This document shows, in pieces, positions 42,206 to 50,360 of a stretch of DNA of 64,000 nucleotides (within the stretch, counting starts at the first letter, position 1; every line of letters starts with the position of its first letter). Source of the DNA: VFZN01 sp050249615 (lineage in GTDB: Bacteria > Acidobacteriota > Vicinamibacteria > Vicinamibacterales > UBA2999); contig JBFWQE010000008.1 of the NCBI GenBank assembly GCA_050249615.1, positions 9,091 to 73,090 of the forward strand, in the 5' to 3' direction. The notes under the pieces are model-generated. The model did not search any database, was not told the origin of the DNA, and saw only the letters and a list, made by a program, of their open reading frames with translations. Both the position numbers and the translations under genes were made by a program.

Positions 42206-42242
42206 CGCGGCGTTCCCAGGCCACACGAATGGAGCACACACC

Positions 42243-43130
42243 ATGAACACACACGCAACTCCCACAGCCTCGCGCCCGCGCGCGTCTCGCGCACGATTCG
42301 GCCTTCGGGCCGGCCGCGCCGTGGCCGCCGTCGTCACCATCGTGGCCGCCAGCCTCGCCGGCGCCTCGCTCGCCGCGCAGGCCCAGACGCCTGCCAATCC
42401 GCCATTGCCGCACTTCTCCGGTCCGCGCGCCGACGTCCCGGTGCCCCGTCCAGGGCTCGCGCCCCAGAAGGGCCGCATCGCCCTGGTCGTCACCGATCCC
42501 CAGAACGACTTCCTCAGCCCCAAAGGCGTCGCGTGGGGCGTCGTCGGCGAGAGCGTCCAGGAGAACGGCACGATTGAGAACATCGAGCACCTCCTCAAAG
42601 CTGCCAAGGCGTCCGACGTGCCTGTCTTCGTCAGCCCCCACTACTACTACCCGCACGACCACCGTTGGAGGTTCGGCGGCGCACTCGAATTGCTGATGCA
42701 CAACATCGGGATGTTCGACCGCAAGGGCGCGCTCACGCAACAGGCCTTCGAGGGATCCGGAGCGGATTGGCTCGATCGCTACAAGCCCTACCTCAACGAC
42801 GGCAAGACCGTGGTGACCAGCCCGCACAAGGTGTTCGGCCCGGAGACCAACGACCTGGTGCTGCAACTGCGCAAGGCCGGCATCAGCCAGGTCGTCCTTG
42901 CCGGCATGTCGGCCAACTTGTGCACGGAGTCCCACATGCGCGAGTTGCTGGAGCAGGGATTCGAGGTGGTCGTGGTCACCGATGCCACCGCCGCAGCGAA
43001 GCTCCCGGGCTTCGACGGCTACGAGGCGGCATACGTGAACTTCCGCCTCATCGCGAGCGACATCTGGAGTACGACCGACGCCGTGAAGGCGATGTCCTCA
43101 TTGGGAGTGGCCGCGTCGTCGCGGCGCTGA
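42243..43130 (+). CDS. Secreted isochorismatase-family cysteine hydrolase
   Basis: 295 residues. A long basic N-terminus (RPRASRARFGLRAGRAVAAV) before a hydrophobic segment and AQAQT suggests an unusually long signal peptide. The catalytic triad is visible: Asp in VVTDPQNDFLSP, Lys in SPHKVFGPETND and the nucleophile Cys in GMSANLCTESHMRELLEQG. Family members hydrolyse isochorismate, nicotinamide or related amides, and export is unusual. Substrate is unknown. It lies 37 bp after the CMD gene. Confidence 0.87.
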   Translation: MNTHATPTASRPRASRARFGLRAGRAVAAVVTIVAASLAGASLAAQAQTPANPPLPHFSGPRADVPVPRPGLAPQKGRIALVVTDPQNDFLSPKGVAWGVVGESVQENGTIENIEHLLKAAKASDVPVFVSPHYYYPHDHRWRFGGALELLMHNIGMFDRKGALTQQAFEGSGADWLDRYKPYLNDGKTVVTSPHKVFGPETNDLVLQLRKAGISQVVLAGMSANLCTESHMRELLEQGFEVVVVTDATAAAKLPGFDGYEAAYVNFRLIASDIWSTTDAVKAMSSLGVAASSRR

Positions 43131-43137
43131 TCGGCCC

Positions 43138-43617
43138 ATGTCATCGTCACTCTCGAATCGCCCACTCGTTCCTCCGTTCAGCCTCGAGAGCGCCGCGCAG
43201 AAAGTGCGGATGGCCGAGGATGCCTGGAACACCCGCGAGCCCGGGCGTGTGGCGCTCGCGTATACACCGGACTCCGCCTGGCGCAACCGGGCCGAGTTCC
43301 TCGCGGGTCGCGACGCCATCGTCGCGTTCCTCCGCCGCAAGTGGGCGAGGGAGTTGGATTACCGGCTGATCAAGGAACTGTGGGCGTGTGGCGGCGACCG
43401 CATCGCTGTCCGCTTCGCCTACGAGTGGCACGACGACTCCGGCCAGTGGTTCCGCTCGTTCGGCAACGAGAACTGGGCGTTCGACGCCGGCGGCCTGATG
43501 CGGCGGCGCCTGGCGAGCATCAACGACCTGCCGATCGGTGAGGCCGATCGGAAGTACCACTGGCCGCTCGGGCCGAGGCCGGCCGACCATCCGTCGCTCT
43601 CGGACCTCGGGCTGTGA
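43138..43617 (+). CDS. DUF1348 / NTF2-like protein
   Basis: 159 residues. Typical DUF1348 blocks are PFSLESAAQKVRMAEDAWNT, RVALAYTPDSAWRNRAEFL, FLRRKWARELDYRLIKELWA and RFAYEWHDDSGQWFRSFGNE, ending with the LASINDLPI block. The fold is a cone-shaped NTF2-like barrel. Its substrate is unknown, and these proteins often accompany hydrolases and oxidoreductases. It lies 7 bp after the isochorismatase-like gene, so they are co-transcribed. Confidence 0.87.
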   Translation: MSSSLSNRPLVPPFSLESAAQKVRMAEDAWNTREPGRVALAYTPDSAWRNRAEFLAGRDAIVAFLRRKWARELDYRLIKELWACGGDRIAVRFAYEWHDDSGQWFRSFGNENWAFDAGGLMRRRLASINDLPIGEADRKYHWPLGPRPADHPSLSDLGL

Positions 43618-43659
43618 CCGGAAGACGCAACAACCCTGAACCTCATGAGGAGTGTCTCA

Positions 43660-44037
43660 ATGTCGAAGACCGCAATCGTCATCTTTTCCGATCCGAAATC
43701 CGGCAGCGATGAAGCGCTCGGCCGACTGTTCAACGGCATGTTCGTGGCCTTTGAGCTGCTCGAGAAGAAGCAGGACGTTGCCCTGATCTTCCAGGGCACC
43801 GGCGTTCGCTGGGCGAGCGAGCTGGTGAAGCCCGAACATCCGGCACACGCGCTCTACAACGCGGTCAAGGACAGCGTGGTGGGCGTCTGTGGCGGCTGCG
43901 CTGACGTGTTCGGCGCCACGCAGGATGCCCGGAGCGCCGGCGCGACGCTGATTCACGAGAAGGCGATTCCGGGCACGTCCGGAATCATCGATCTGTCCAA
44001 GTACCTGGACGCGGGCTATCGCGTCCTGGCCTTCTGA
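43660..44037 (+). CDS. DsrE-family protein
   Basis: 125 residues from the ATG at 43660 with GAGGAG 10 bp upstream, preferred over the ATG at 43645. MSKTAIVIFSDPKSGSDEAL opens a DsrE-like Rossmann fold. VVGVCGGCADVFGATQDA carries a CxxC-like pair at the usual cysteine position. Known DsrE relatives carry persulfide sulfur. It is in the redox gene run 41636-45950. Confidence 0.82.
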   Translation: MSKTAIVIFSDPKSGSDEALGRLFNGMFVAFELLEKKQDVALIFQGTGVRWASELVKPEHPAHALYNAVKDSVVGVCGGCADVFGATQDARSAGATLIHEKAIPGTSGIIDLSKYLDAGYRVLAF

Positions 44038-44103
44038 GCCGTCCCGCACCCAGTCGCGAGGCGGGCGCCGCGTGGCCCCGCCTCGTTTCTCCTGGAGGAA
44101 CCC

Positions 44104-45024
44104 GTGACCGAACCCTATCACCGAGGCGAGATCGCCGTGCAGGAGTTGGCTGGCGAACGCGCTCAAGCCGTCCTGAATGGGCGCGTCATCTCGAACGCGA
44201 TCCCTGCGCCGGCGCGAGCCTTCGTGCGCCAGCAGGCCGCGGTGGCGATCGGCTGGCTCGACGCCTCGGGCGATCCCTGGGCATCCTTCGTCGTGGGCGA
44301 GCCCGGGTTCGTCTCCTGCGACGAAGACGGCGCAGTCGTGACGATGCATACGTCGGGACCGGCGGCCGCCTTCGCGCGATTCGAGGACACCGTGCGGCCG
44401 GGCGACGCCCTCGGCATGCTCGTCATCGACCTGGCGACCAGGCGGCGGCTGCGCGTGAATGGCGTCGTCGAGCGGTCCGCCGCTGGCGAGTTGCGGGTCC
44501 TGGTCGAGCAGGCCTATGCCAACTGTCCGAAGTACATTCAGCGCCGCGAGCGCGTCGAGGCGGCGCCCGGCCAGCCCGCGTCTGCTGTCGTACGGAGCGC
44601 GGGTGCACCACCCGACCTCTCCGGATGGCTGGCGCGAACGGATACCGCGTTCGTCGCGAGTATCGGCCCCGATGGGCGAATCGACTGCTCGCACCGCGGC
44701 GGACGAGGCGGGTACATGCGGCTGGAGGGCGACGCCGTGCTCGTCCCGGATTACCCGGGGAATTCGATGTTCTGCACGCTCGGGAACATGTTCGTCGAGT
44801 CGCGCGCCGGGTTGGTCCTCGTGGACTTCGAGGCCCGGCAGCAGCTGCACTTGAGCGGCGACGCCTGGGTGGAGGTCGCGGGCCCCGACCGGATCGGTCG
44901 CACCGCCGGAACCGGACGCTGGTGGCGGCTGAGGCCCGTAGGGTGGGCCGTCTCGCCGTTGCCGGACACGACCGGCTGGCGCCTGGTGGACGAGTCGCCC
45001 TTCAATCCGCCGCTCGAACCATGA
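44104..45024 (+). CDS. Pyridoxamine 5'-phosphate oxidase-family flavoprotein
   Basis: 306 residues from a GTG with CTGGAGGAACCC upstream. The FMN-binding split barrel shows in RQQAAVAIGWLDASGDPWAS, FVSCDEDGAVV, ALGMLVIDLATRRRLRVNG and again SIGPDGRIDCSHRGGRGG and LGNMFVESRAGLVLVDFEAR, two barrel halves as in the larger PNPOx-like family. YANCPKYIQRR is a conserved block of that family. In many bacteria this domain is fused to the ferredoxin reductase encoded next here, whose start overlaps this stop (ATGA). The pair probably acts as an oxidoreductase complex. Confidence 0.87.
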   Translation: MTEPYHRGEIAVQELAGERAQAVLNGRVISNAIPAPARAFVRQQAAVAIGWLDASGDPWASFVVGEPGFVSCDEDGAVVTMHTSGPAAAFARFEDTVRPGDALGMLVIDLATRRRLRVNGVVERSAAGELRVLVEQAYANCPKYIQRRERVEAAPGQPASAVVRSAGAPPDLSGWLARTDTAFVASIGPDGRIDCSHRGGRGGYMRLEGDAVLVPDYPGNSMFCTLGNMFVESRAGLVLVDFEARQQLHLSGDAWVEVAGPDRIGRTAGTGRWWRLRPVGWAVSPLPDTTGWRLVDESPFNPPLEP

Positions 45025-45950
45025 CGCTCGTCGTCCGCGAGAAGCGCGCGCTGACGCCGGACGTCGTGCGACTGCGCCTCGGGCGCGGCGATGGATCGGA
45101 GCTCCCGGCCTTCGAGGCGGGAGCCCACCTGGAGCTCCACATCGCCGGCACGACGCGACACTACTCGATCACGTCGCTGCCCGGCGAGCGCTCGCACTAC
45201 GAGATCGCGGTGCTGCGTGCCGTGCCGAGCCGCGGCGGTTCGGCCTTCATCCACGACACGCTCGCCGTCGGCGACGCCGTTGAGGCCGATGGGCCGCACA
45301 ACACCTTCGGGTTCGTCCACCGTCCGCCGTACGCGGTGTTCATCGCGGGCGGCATCGGCCTCACGCCCTTCTTCACGATGATCCACGCATGCCTCGCCTC
45401 GAGCGTGCCGTACGAACTGCACTACGTGACGCGCACCGCCGCCGACCGGTTGCCCATCGGCGCGCTCGGCTCCAGCCACCTGTTCACCTACGTCAGCCGT
45501 GAGCGGTCAGAGGCCTCGCGGCCGCTCCACATCCCGGGCCTCCTGCAGCGCGTTCGGCGCGATGCGCACATCTACGTGTGTGGCCCGCGCGGGATGATCG
45601 ATGCGGTGCGGGCGGCCGCCAGCGGCCTGGGCTGGCCCGGCGCCGCCGTTCACTCGGAGAGTTTCGGTGCGCCCCTCCGGTCCACGGACCGGCCGATCCT
45701 CGTGCGACTGAGCCTGTCCGGCGTCACGCTGCGGGTGGAGCCCGGTGACTCGATCCTCCAGGCCATGCTCGACCATGGCATCTGGGCGAACTATGCGTGC
45801 CAGCGGGGCGAATGCGGTTCCTGCTACGTCGAAGTCACCGGCGGGGTCGCCGATCATCGGGATACCTGCCTCTCCGCCGGCCAGCGGAGGGCTGGGATGT
45901 GCCCGTGTGTCTCCTGGTCGGCGACCGACACGTTGACGATTCGGGCGTGA
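45021..45950 (+). CDS. FAD/NAD reductase with C-terminal [2Fe-2S] ferredoxin domain
   Basis: 309 residues. The FNR-like domain has HYSITSLPGE (FAD), VFIAGGIGLTPFFTMIHA (NAD) and YVCGPRGMIDAVRAA. The C-terminal plant-type ferredoxin has CQRGECGSCYVEVTGG and final CPC (Cx4CxxC...C). This layout is the phthalate-dioxygenase-reductase/VanB type. Coupled to the PNPOx-like protein by ATGA overlap, it probably feeds electrons from NAD(P)H to that flavoprotein or to an unidentified partner. Confidence 0.9.
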   Translation: MTLVVREKRALTPDVVRLRLGRGDGSELPAFEAGAHLELHIAGTTRHYSITSLPGERSHYEIAVLRAVPSRGGSAFIHDTLAVGDAVEADGPHNTFGFVHRPPYAVFIAGGIGLTPFFTMIHACLASSVPYELHYVTRTAADRLPIGALGSSHLFTYVSRERSEASRPLHIPGLLQRVRRDAHIYVCGPRGMIDAVRAAASGLGWPGAAVHSESFGAPLRSTDRPILVRLSLSGVTLRVEPGDSILQAMLDHGIWANYACQRGECGSCYVEVTGGVADHRDTCLSAGQRRAGMCPCVSWSATDTLTIRA

Positions 45951-45966
45951 CGCGGCGGCTGTCGGG

Positions 45967-45994
45967 TGTAGCGAAATCGCGTCTGCCGAGACTC
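45967..45994 (+). promoter_or_regulatory. ECF-type promoter motif (GTAGCG variant) for the membrane protein at 46029
   Basis: TGTAGCG (45967-45973), 15-bp spacer, AGACTC (45989-45994), about 34 bp before the start. One base differs from the GTAACG consensus. Confidence 0.5.
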
Positions 45995-46028
45995 ACGGGG
46001 GAACCCTCTTTCGGAAAGGACGGACACG

Positions 46029-46448
46029 ATGGGATCGCACCCCGCTCGCGCCATGCTCGGCGGTTTCCTTGGCACAGTCACGATGACGGCCATGATGTAC
46101 CTGGTGGCGCCGATGATGGGCCTGAACATGGACATCGCCGCCATGCTCGGCTCGATGGTCGGCGGCAGCTGGGCCCTCGGCATGCTGCTGCACTTCGTCA
46201 ACGGAACCATCATCTTCCCGCTGGCCTACAGTCTGGTGCTGTACGGTCGGCTGCCCGGTGGGCCCGTCGGCAAGGGGATCGCCTGGGGGGTGGTGCTGTG
46301 GCTGGTCGCACAGGTCGTCGTCATGCCGATGATGGGGGCCGGCCTGTTCAGCATGGCGATGGGTGGCATGATGGCCGCCGCGGGTTCGTTGATGGGACAC
46401 CTGGTGTACGGCGGCATTCTCGGCGCCGTGTCCGGCGCCGCGCGCTGA
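46029..46448 (+). CDS. DUF6789-like small membrane protein
   Basis: 139 residues with four hydrophobic segments rich in Met and Gly (TVTMTAMMYLVAPMMGLNMD, GMLLHFVNGTIIFPLAYSLV, VVLWLVAQVVVMPMMGAGLF). The pattern of a short N-terminal helix with MxxxAP-MM and a central HFxNG motif resembles DUF6789-type inner-membrane proteins of unknown function. AAAGGACGGACACG precedes the ATG. Similar membrane proteins lie at 46514 and 52977. Confidence 0.75.
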   Translation: MGSHPARAMLGGFLGTVTMTAMMYLVAPMMGLNMDIAAMLGSMVGGSWALGMLLHFVNGTIIFPLAYSLVLYGRLPGGPVGKGIAWGVVLWLVAQVVVMPMMGAGLFSMAMGGMMAAAGSLMGHLVYGGILGAVSGAAR

Positions 46449-46466
46449 CCGTCAGCGGCCCGGCCC

Positions 46467-46495
46467 CGTAACGAGCCGCCTCGATGCCGGGACAA
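46467..46495 (+). promoter_or_regulatory. ECF-type promoter motif for the membrane protein at 46514
   Basis: CGTAACG (46467-46473), 16-bp spacer, GGACAA (46490-46495), 18 bp before the start, with the ribosome binding site GCAGGAGG in between. Confidence 0.58.
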
Positions 46496-46513
46496 CTCGG
46501 GCAGGAGGTTCAC

Positions 46514-47041
46514 ATGCACGCACCCGGCGTCCTCGTGCCACGTCCCACGTCGCTCACGCACGATGCGGCCCTCACCGCGGCCAGCGGCTTTCTGGCGGTG
46601 CTGGCCATCACCACGACGATGTACCTGCTTCCCGCCGTCGGCCTGCCACAGGTCGATCTGCCGATCTGGATCGCACGTCTGTTCGTCTCCGGCCCGGTGG
46701 CGGTGGGCGCTCTCGGGCTGGCCGTGCATCTCGCGGTGGGCCTGGCCTATGCCTGGCTCTACGTGACGCGGGTCGAACCGCGCCTCGCCGCATCGCCGGC
46801 GGTCGCGGGACTGACCTACGGACTGGCCCTGTGGGGATTCGCGCAGGTGGTGGCGGTGCCGCTGCTGGGGGCGGCGGGACACGCCCTGGCCAGTGGCCCC
46901 GCCGTCACCCCTGGCGTCTTGTCATGGCATCTCGGCGCCGGCGCGGCGGCGGCCAGCCTCTGTGCGCACGCGAGCTACGGGCTGGTGCTCGGCTGGGTCT
47001 ACGGCTGCCACGGCGGCGGGAGTTGCCGGCGGGTAGCGTGA
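46514..47041 (+). CDS. Hypothetical multi-pass membrane protein
   Basis: 175 residues from the ATG at 46514 (GCAGGAGG upstream). About five hydrophobic segments, for example GFLAVLAITTTMYLLPAVGL, ALGLAVHLAVGLAYAWLYV and GLALWGFAQVVAVPLLGAAG. It is similar in layout to the preceding protein (IxxTTMYLLP versus VTMTAMMYLV, LxFAQVVAVPLLG versus LVAQVVVMPMMG), so the two are probably paralogs. The function is unknown. Confidence 0.72.
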   Translation: MHAPGVLVPRPTSLTHDAALTAASGFLAVLAITTTMYLLPAVGLPQVDLPIWIARLFVSGPVAVGALGLAVHLAVGLAYAWLYVTRVEPRLAASPAVAGLTYGLALWGFAQVVAVPLLGAAGHALASGPAVTPGVLSWHLGAGAAAASLCAHASYGLVLGWVYGCHGGGSCRRVA

Positions 47042-47057
47042 CGAGAGAGCCGCGGTG

Positions 47058-47831
47058 TCACCCGCCCAGGCGCGCGAGCGCCTCGCGCGCGCGCCAGGCC
47101 CCGCGCGGCCGCCTTCTCGTACCAATCGCGCGCCTGTCGGACATCGCGGGCGACCCCGCGACCCGCTTCGTACATCGCTCCGAGGCGGAACATCGGGATC
47201 GTGTCGCCCTGCTCTGCTGCCCGGCGCCACCACTCCACCGCCCGGGTGTCGTCCTTCGGCACACCTCGTCCGGCCTCGTAGAGGTTGCCAAGGTTGTGCT
47301 GCGCGAGCACATGGCCCAGTTCCGCGGCGCGGCGGTACGACCTCGCCGCTTCGGCCGCGTCGATCTCGACGCCGAGCCCCTCGTCGTACGCCGTGCCCAT
47401 CAGGAAGATCGCCTCGGCTTCGCCGGCGATCGCTAGCGACCGGACGCTCGGCAGCACGTCGCTGGCCATCGCCCGGGCGCGGGCTTCGTCACGGGGAATC
47501 CCATCCGGCCCGTCGAGTAAGAGCGCGCGAGCCACATGCGCGACAGTGGATCACCGGCCGCAACCGCCTCGGTCAACAGCTCGTGGGCGCGGACATCGTC
47601 GACTTGCCCGGCCGTGCCGGTATACCAGGCGATCGCCTCGTACAGTCGATGGTCCGCTGACGCGATTTGTCCGGTCGCGCACGGTGCCGCAATCGGGCAT
47701 GCGAGGCAAACAAGCAACGGCGCCCAGACACGGACACAGCGGCGAGGGCACAATCTCTCCGTTGATCTCGCGACGAACGCGAATACGCGGGCCGTCACGG
47801 CCAGACGCGGATGGAATCTGCTGATGTTCAT
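47058..47831 (-). pseudogene. Secreted Sel1-repeat protein, interrupted by two frameshifts
   Basis: Start ATG 47831 (a GTG at 47837 would overlap the merR stop). A signal-like segment (WAPLLVCLACPIAAPCATGQ) is followed by Sel1-type repeats spread over three frames: HELLTEAVAAGDPLSRMWLA, then RSYRRAAELGHVLAQHNLGN, WWRRAAEQGDTIPMFRLGAM and YEAGRGV repeats, then GAWRAREALARLGG. The joins are in a CCCC run near 47490 and a GGGG run near 47100. Adding one base at each restores a single frame. Sequencing error at homopolymers or real decay are both possible. Confidence 0.75.
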
Positions 47832-47833
47832 GA

Positions 47834-48286
47834 TCACCGATGGGGGGACGCCGGACGTTCCAGCGGCGTCGGGTGCTGGAGCGCGTCGATGATGGGGCAG
47901 GCGACCCGGTCCGACGCATGGCGGCAGGCGCCTACCAGTTGCCGCAGCAGCCGCGCAATGCGGTCGAGGTCCCGCCGTTTCGCCTCGACGTCGCGCAGCT
48001 TCTCCTCGGCCATCAGCCGTGCATCGTCGCAGTGCGTGCCGTCTTCGAGACGGAGCAGCCCGGCGATTTCCTCGAGGCTGAACCCCAGTCGCTGGGCGGC
48101 CTTAATGAAGCGCACCCGCGCGAGGTCGGCGTCGCTGTAGCGACGCATCTGACCGTAGGCCCGCCGCGGCTGGGAGAGCAGCCCCTTCCGCTGGTAGAAG
48201 CGAATCGTCTCGACGTTGACCGACGCCGCCGCGGCCAGCGTGCCGATCGAGAACTCGCGGTCGTGGCTGGACGATGGTGTGGACAT
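47834..48286 (-). CDS. merR: MerR-family mercury-type transcriptional regulator (copy 2)
   Basis: 150 residues from the ATG at 48286. Longer upstream starts would run through the operator. HTH: IGTLAAAASVNVETIRFYQR. The three Hg-ligand cysteines are present in DGTHCDDARLMAEEKL and GACRHASDRVACPII, with 9-residue spacing of the last two, as in Tn501-type MerR. It is more similar to the first merR (8844) than to other MerR families. The Sel1-repeat gene follows with a 4-nt overlap or a 2-nt gap, depending on its start. Confidence 0.9.
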   Translation of the reverse strand: MSTPSSSHDREFSIGTLAAAASVNVETIRFYQRKGLLSQPRRAYGQMRRYSDADLARVRFIKAAQRLGFSLEEIAGLLRLEDGTHCDDARLMAEEKLRDVEAKRRDLDRIARLLRQLVGACRHASDRVACPIIDALQHPTPLERPASPHR

Positions 48287-48292
48287 GTGACC

Positions 48293-48323
48293 TTGACTCC
48301 GTACCGGGGTACACCCGCAACGA
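48293..48323 (+). promoter_or_regulatory. MerR-type operator, degenerate
   Basis: TTGACT (48293-48298), then CCGTAC-CGGG-GTACAC (48299-48314), nearly the CCGTAC-N4-GTACGG palindrome, then a poor -10 (CAACGA at 48318-48323, 19-bp spacing). It begins 7 bp upstream of merR copy 2 and points rightward toward the HAD gene at 48402. One half-site is mutated at two positions. Confidence 0.65.
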
Positions 48324-48401
48324 TCATGGCATGCCAAAGACGTTCCGCACCGACGTCCGGCGGTTATCCTGCTGTGCGGGCTGACCGCCGGAGGAAGACA
48401 A

Positions 48402-49082
48402 ATGCCTCGTGTCCTGGTGTTCGACGTCAACGAGACCCTGCTCGATGTCCGGGCCCTCGATCCGATCTTCGAGGATCTGTTCGGCGATGCGGCGGCGCGG
48501 CGGGACTGGTTCTCGACGCTCCTCCTCTACTCGGAGGTCGCCACGCTCGCCGGCCCCTTCGACGACTTCGGCGCCATCGCCGCCGCCGCGCTCGCCATGA
48601 CGGCCGAGCGTCGCGGGGTCGCGATCTCGGACGAGGCCGGTGTGCAGGTCCTCGACGGCATGCGGAGACTCCCCCCACATCCGGACGTGGAACCCGGCCT
48701 TCGCCGACTCCGCGACGAGGGCTTCCGTCTCGTCGCGCTGTCGAACTCCAGCCACGCGATGCTGCACGCGCAACTGGCCCATGCAGGCCTGGCGGGCTGG
48801 TTCGAGCGGCTGTTCTCCGTCGACGCGGTGCGCCGATTCAAGCCCGCGCCCGAACCCTACGAGCTCGTCGCGCGCGAACTGGGCCTCGGCACCGACCGCC
48901 TGCGGATGGTTGCGGCACATGCGTGGGACGTGATCGGCGCCATGCGAGCGGGCTGCCGCGCGGCGTTCGTGGCTCGCCCGGGAGCCGTCTGGTATCCCCT
49001 GGCCCCCCTGCCCGACGTCGTCGCCCCCGACGTCGCCGCCATCGCCGAGCGCATCGTGGCGGTCGAGCGGGCGACGCCCTGA
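48402..49082 (+). CDS. Haloacid dehalogenase type II (HAD superfamily)
   Basis: 226 residues. HAD motifs: nucleophile Asp in VLVFDVNETLLDV, motif II SNS in LVALSNSSHAML, Lys in VRRFKPAPEPYELV and motif IV in MVAAHAWDVIGAMRAGCRAA. The motif I variant DVNETL and the FKPAPEPY block are typical of L-2-haloacid dehalogenases. Reaction: hydrolytic removal of halide from 2-haloacids, although many annotated members act on other substrates. It lies downstream of the degenerate MerR operator. Confidence 0.87.
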   Translation: MPRVLVFDVNETLLDVRALDPIFEDLFGDAAARRDWFSTLLLYSEVATLAGPFDDFGAIAAAALAMTAERRGVAISDEAGVQVLDGMRRLPPHPDVEPGLRRLRDEGFRLVALSNSSHAMLHAQLAHAGLAGWFERLFSVDAVRRFKPAPEPYELVARELGLGTDRLRMVAAHAWDVIGAMRAGCRAAFVARPGAVWYPLAPLPDVVAPDVAAIAERIVAVERATP

Positions 49083-49155
49083 GGGACGCGGCGCCGGCCG
49101 AACGGCATCGCCTCGGAAGGCGGGCCGGTTGCCGGACGGGTTGCACGCCGGACCG

Positions 49156-50220
49156 TCACAGCCCGAGTCGCCGCGCGGCCAGGTCCGTGCCCTCGACACG
49201 GGCGGCGATCTTCGCGAACGCGATCGCACGGCTCGTGGACACGTCGTCGGCGAACGGCGAGAAGCCGCAATCGTCGGTCGTCCCGAGCCGTTCCGGCTCG
49301 ATGAAGCGAGCGGCCTCGAGCACCCGTTCGGCCACGTCATCGGCCGTCTCGACGCGCGGATCGATCGGATCCGTCACGCCGACGAAGATGCGCTGAGACG
49401 GCCGCGCGTGGGCACGGATGAGGGCGAGAACCCGGGCCCGGTCCGGTTCGCTCGCCAGCTGAATGAAGAAGTTGCCGGCCTCGAGACGAAACAGCTCCGG
49501 CAGCAGCTCTCCGTAGTCCACGTCCGCACTGTGTGTGGAGTCGTGATCGCCACCTGGACAGGTGTGGATACCGATGCGCCGGCGTTCCGCGTCGTCGAAG
49601 CGCGAGAGGACGGCGTTGTTGAGATCCACGAAGTGCCGGAGGAGCCCCCGCGAGGGGTCCAGCTTGACGGCGAGCCGGCCCTCGGTGAAATCCAGTTGCA
49701 CGCTCACCGCGCCCCCCTCGAGGCAGCTCCGGATATCGGCGACCGCCTCGGCCACCAGGTCCTGGATGAACTGTTCGCGCGCGTATCCGGGCAGCCCGCT
49801 CTGCGGATAGAGCAGGCTGAGGGCCGATGGCGCGATCACGGCCTGTTTCAGCGGCCGCGTCGCGTAGTGTTTGGCGCGGGCGAGAAAGCTCCCGGCACGG
49901 ACCCCGTACCTGAAGGGCCCGTCGGTGAGCCGCGGCAATTGCCGCGTGTGCCCGTCGGCGAACGGAATGACCGCGCCATCGGGCGCGAGGTTCGAGATGC
50001 CGTGGAGCGGGTAGGTCGCGAAACTCGATTTCGCCTGCTCGCCGTCGGTCACGATAGGGGAGCCGGTCGCCTCGAATTCGCGGATGGTCTCCTGGACCGC
50101 GTGGTCGTACGCCGCGTCAAGGGCGGCGGCGTCGATCTGCCCCGCCGCGTGGGCACGGACGGCGTCGAGCAGGTACTGGGGCCGGGGCACGCTGCCAATG
50201 GGCTCGGTTGGGATCGACAT
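49156..50220 (-). CDS. MetE-like (cobalamin-independent methionine synthase C-terminal family) protein
   Basis: 354 residues from the ATG at 50220. An ATG at 50229 in the same frame is equally possible. The barrel motifs are TEPIGSVPRPQYLLDAVRAH, SPIVTDGEQAKSSFATYPLH, AVSVQLDFTEGRLAVKLD, RRIGIHTCPGGDHDSTHSAD (HxC zinc site) and RFIEPERLGTTDDCGFSPFA. This is the catalytic C-terminal half of MetE in stand-alone form, a group that transfers methyl groups from diverse donors. It is divergent from the peroxiredoxin gene. Confidence 0.85.
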   Translation of the reverse strand: MSIPTEPIGSVPRPQYLLDAVRAHAAGQIDAAALDAAYDHAVQETIREFEATGSPIVTDGEQAKSSFATYPLHGISNLAPDGAVIPFADGHTRQLPRLTDGPFRYGVRAGSFLARAKHYATRPLKQAVIAPSALSLLYPQSGLPGYAREQFIQDLVAEAVADIRSCLEGGAVSVQLDFTEGRLAVKLDPSRGLLRHFVDLNNAVLSRFDDAERRRIGIHTCPGGDHDSTHSADVDYGELLPELFRLEAGNFFIQLASEPDRARVLALIRAHARPSQRIFVGVTDPIDPRVETADDVAERVLEAARFIEPERLGTTDDCGFSPFADDVSTSRAIAFAKIAARVEGTDLAARRLGL

Positions 50221-50239
50221 TTGTCGCATTCTAGCCCGA

Positions 50240-50259
50240 CCGTGCCGCGCGCGGCACGG
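50240..50259. repeat. 20-bp perfect palindrome
   Basis: CCGTGCCGCG at 50240-50249 is followed directly by its exact reverse complement to 50259. It lies in the divergent region between the MetE-like gene and the peroxiredoxin promoter motif. It may be a regulator site or cruciform. A terminator is unlikely, since both genes point away. Confidence 0.6.
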
Positions 50260-50267
50260 CGGCGTGC

Positions 50268-50295
50268 TGTAACGTCCGACGCCTTTCCGGGACAA
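50268..50295 (+). promoter_or_regulatory. ECF-type promoter motif for the peroxiredoxin selenoprotein candidate
   Basis: TGTAACG (50268-50274), 15-bp spacer, GGACAA (50290-50295), 65 bp before the ATG at 50361. Confidence 0.6.
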
Positions 50296-50360
50296 CATTG
50301 ACGGGGGGATCGGCCCGCTCGCCGGTCGCGGTGGTCGGCTTGCGCGGTCGAGGTCCCAGC

